Made by a program: the position numbers and the translations under genes
Assembly (NCBI GenBank): GCA_002471375.1
Contig: DKPV01000055.1
Location: 1 to 22,324, forward strand
Direction: 5' to 3'
Source of the DNA: Flavobacteriales bacterium UBA7325
GTDB lineage: Bacteria; Bacteroidota; Bacteroidia; Flavobacteriales_D; Crocinitomicaceae
Length of the DNA stretch: 22,324 nucleotides
The notes under the pieces: model-generated
Database searches by the model: none
What the model saw: only the letters and a program-made list of their open reading frames with translations
Told to the model about the DNA's origin: nothing
Shown: one piece after another, positions 22,296 to 22,324 of the stretch
Position numbering within the stretch: position 1 is the stretch's first letter
Layout: every line of letters begins with the position of its first letter

Positions 22296-22324
22296 ATGGC
22301 ATTAGAAATAACAGATGCAAATTT
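22296..22324 (+). CDS. trxA: thioredoxin (first residues only, cut by window edge)
   Basis: Only nine codons are present: M-A-L-E-I-T-D-A-N, then an incomplete TTT-type codon. This matches the usual beginning of Bacteroidota thioredoxin 1 (MALEITDANF...), preceding the WCGPC active site, which is outside the window. A promoter match lies at 22210-22238. The call rests on N-terminal resemblance only. Confidence 0.55.

Overview
The window looks like chromosome of a free-living member of the Bacteroidota, most likely Flavobacteriales (Crocinitomicaceae/Cryomorphaceae-like). The evidence is about 40% GC, Bacteroidota promoters (TTG, then about 18-19 nt, then TAnnTTTG), a Rho factor with a long Asn/Arg/Gln-rich disordered insert, a type IX secretion (T9SS) C-terminal sorting domain, a DUF4199 protein and many Bacteroidota-type lipoproteins. 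I see no RNA gene, CRISPR array, insertion sequence or prophage; no stretch over about 215 bp lacks a gene.

Layout. (1) 1-209, minus: the start of an alpha/beta hydrolase, cut by the window edge. (2) 276-5986, plus: a tight six-gene operon: small lipoprotein, pentose-5-phosphate epimerase fused to two CBS domains, type I-beta DAHP synthase, KdsC-like HAD phosphatase with an extra N-terminal helical domain, saccharopine dehydrogenase/LKR-like oxidoreductase, and an Atg22-type MFS transporter. It ends in a terminator whose stem overlaps the last stop codon. (3) 6057-6404: small Tic20/DUF4870-like membrane protein, separated from the convergent gcvT by a strong bidirectional terminator. (4) 6479-8792, minus: gcvT with its own good promoter, and an FAD-dependent oxidoreductase. 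(5) 8911-16922, plus: a 1726-residue exported protein with 17 TPR-like repeats and a long coiled-coil tail, then apbE (50-nt overlap), a small four-helix membrane protein, and an Mpl-type peptidoglycan-recycling ligase. (6) 16933-17638: a scar-like region where an orphan T9SS sorting domain (minus) and an apparently 5'-truncated ORF (plus) meet head to head. (7) 17643-19972, minus: rho followed by a DUF4199 gene, with a hairpin in the rho leader. (8) 20186-22176, plus: terC, an unknown gene, a DUF493 gene and a membrane-anchored protein whose C-terminus resembles a T9SS sorting domain. A promoter and the first codons of thioredoxin follow at the right edge.

How the genes may fit together. The epimerase-CBS/DAHP synthase/KdsC-like block joins pentose-phosphate metabolism to 3-deoxy-aldulosonate chemistry. 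Two readings are open: supply of erythrose-4-phosphate to the shikimate pathway under CBS control, or a dedicated 3-deoxy sugar acid pathway ending in a phosphatase. The giant repeat protein with its overlapping apbE is the least explained locus. It is secreted or periplasmic and almost entirely helical, and no partner in the window reveals its role.
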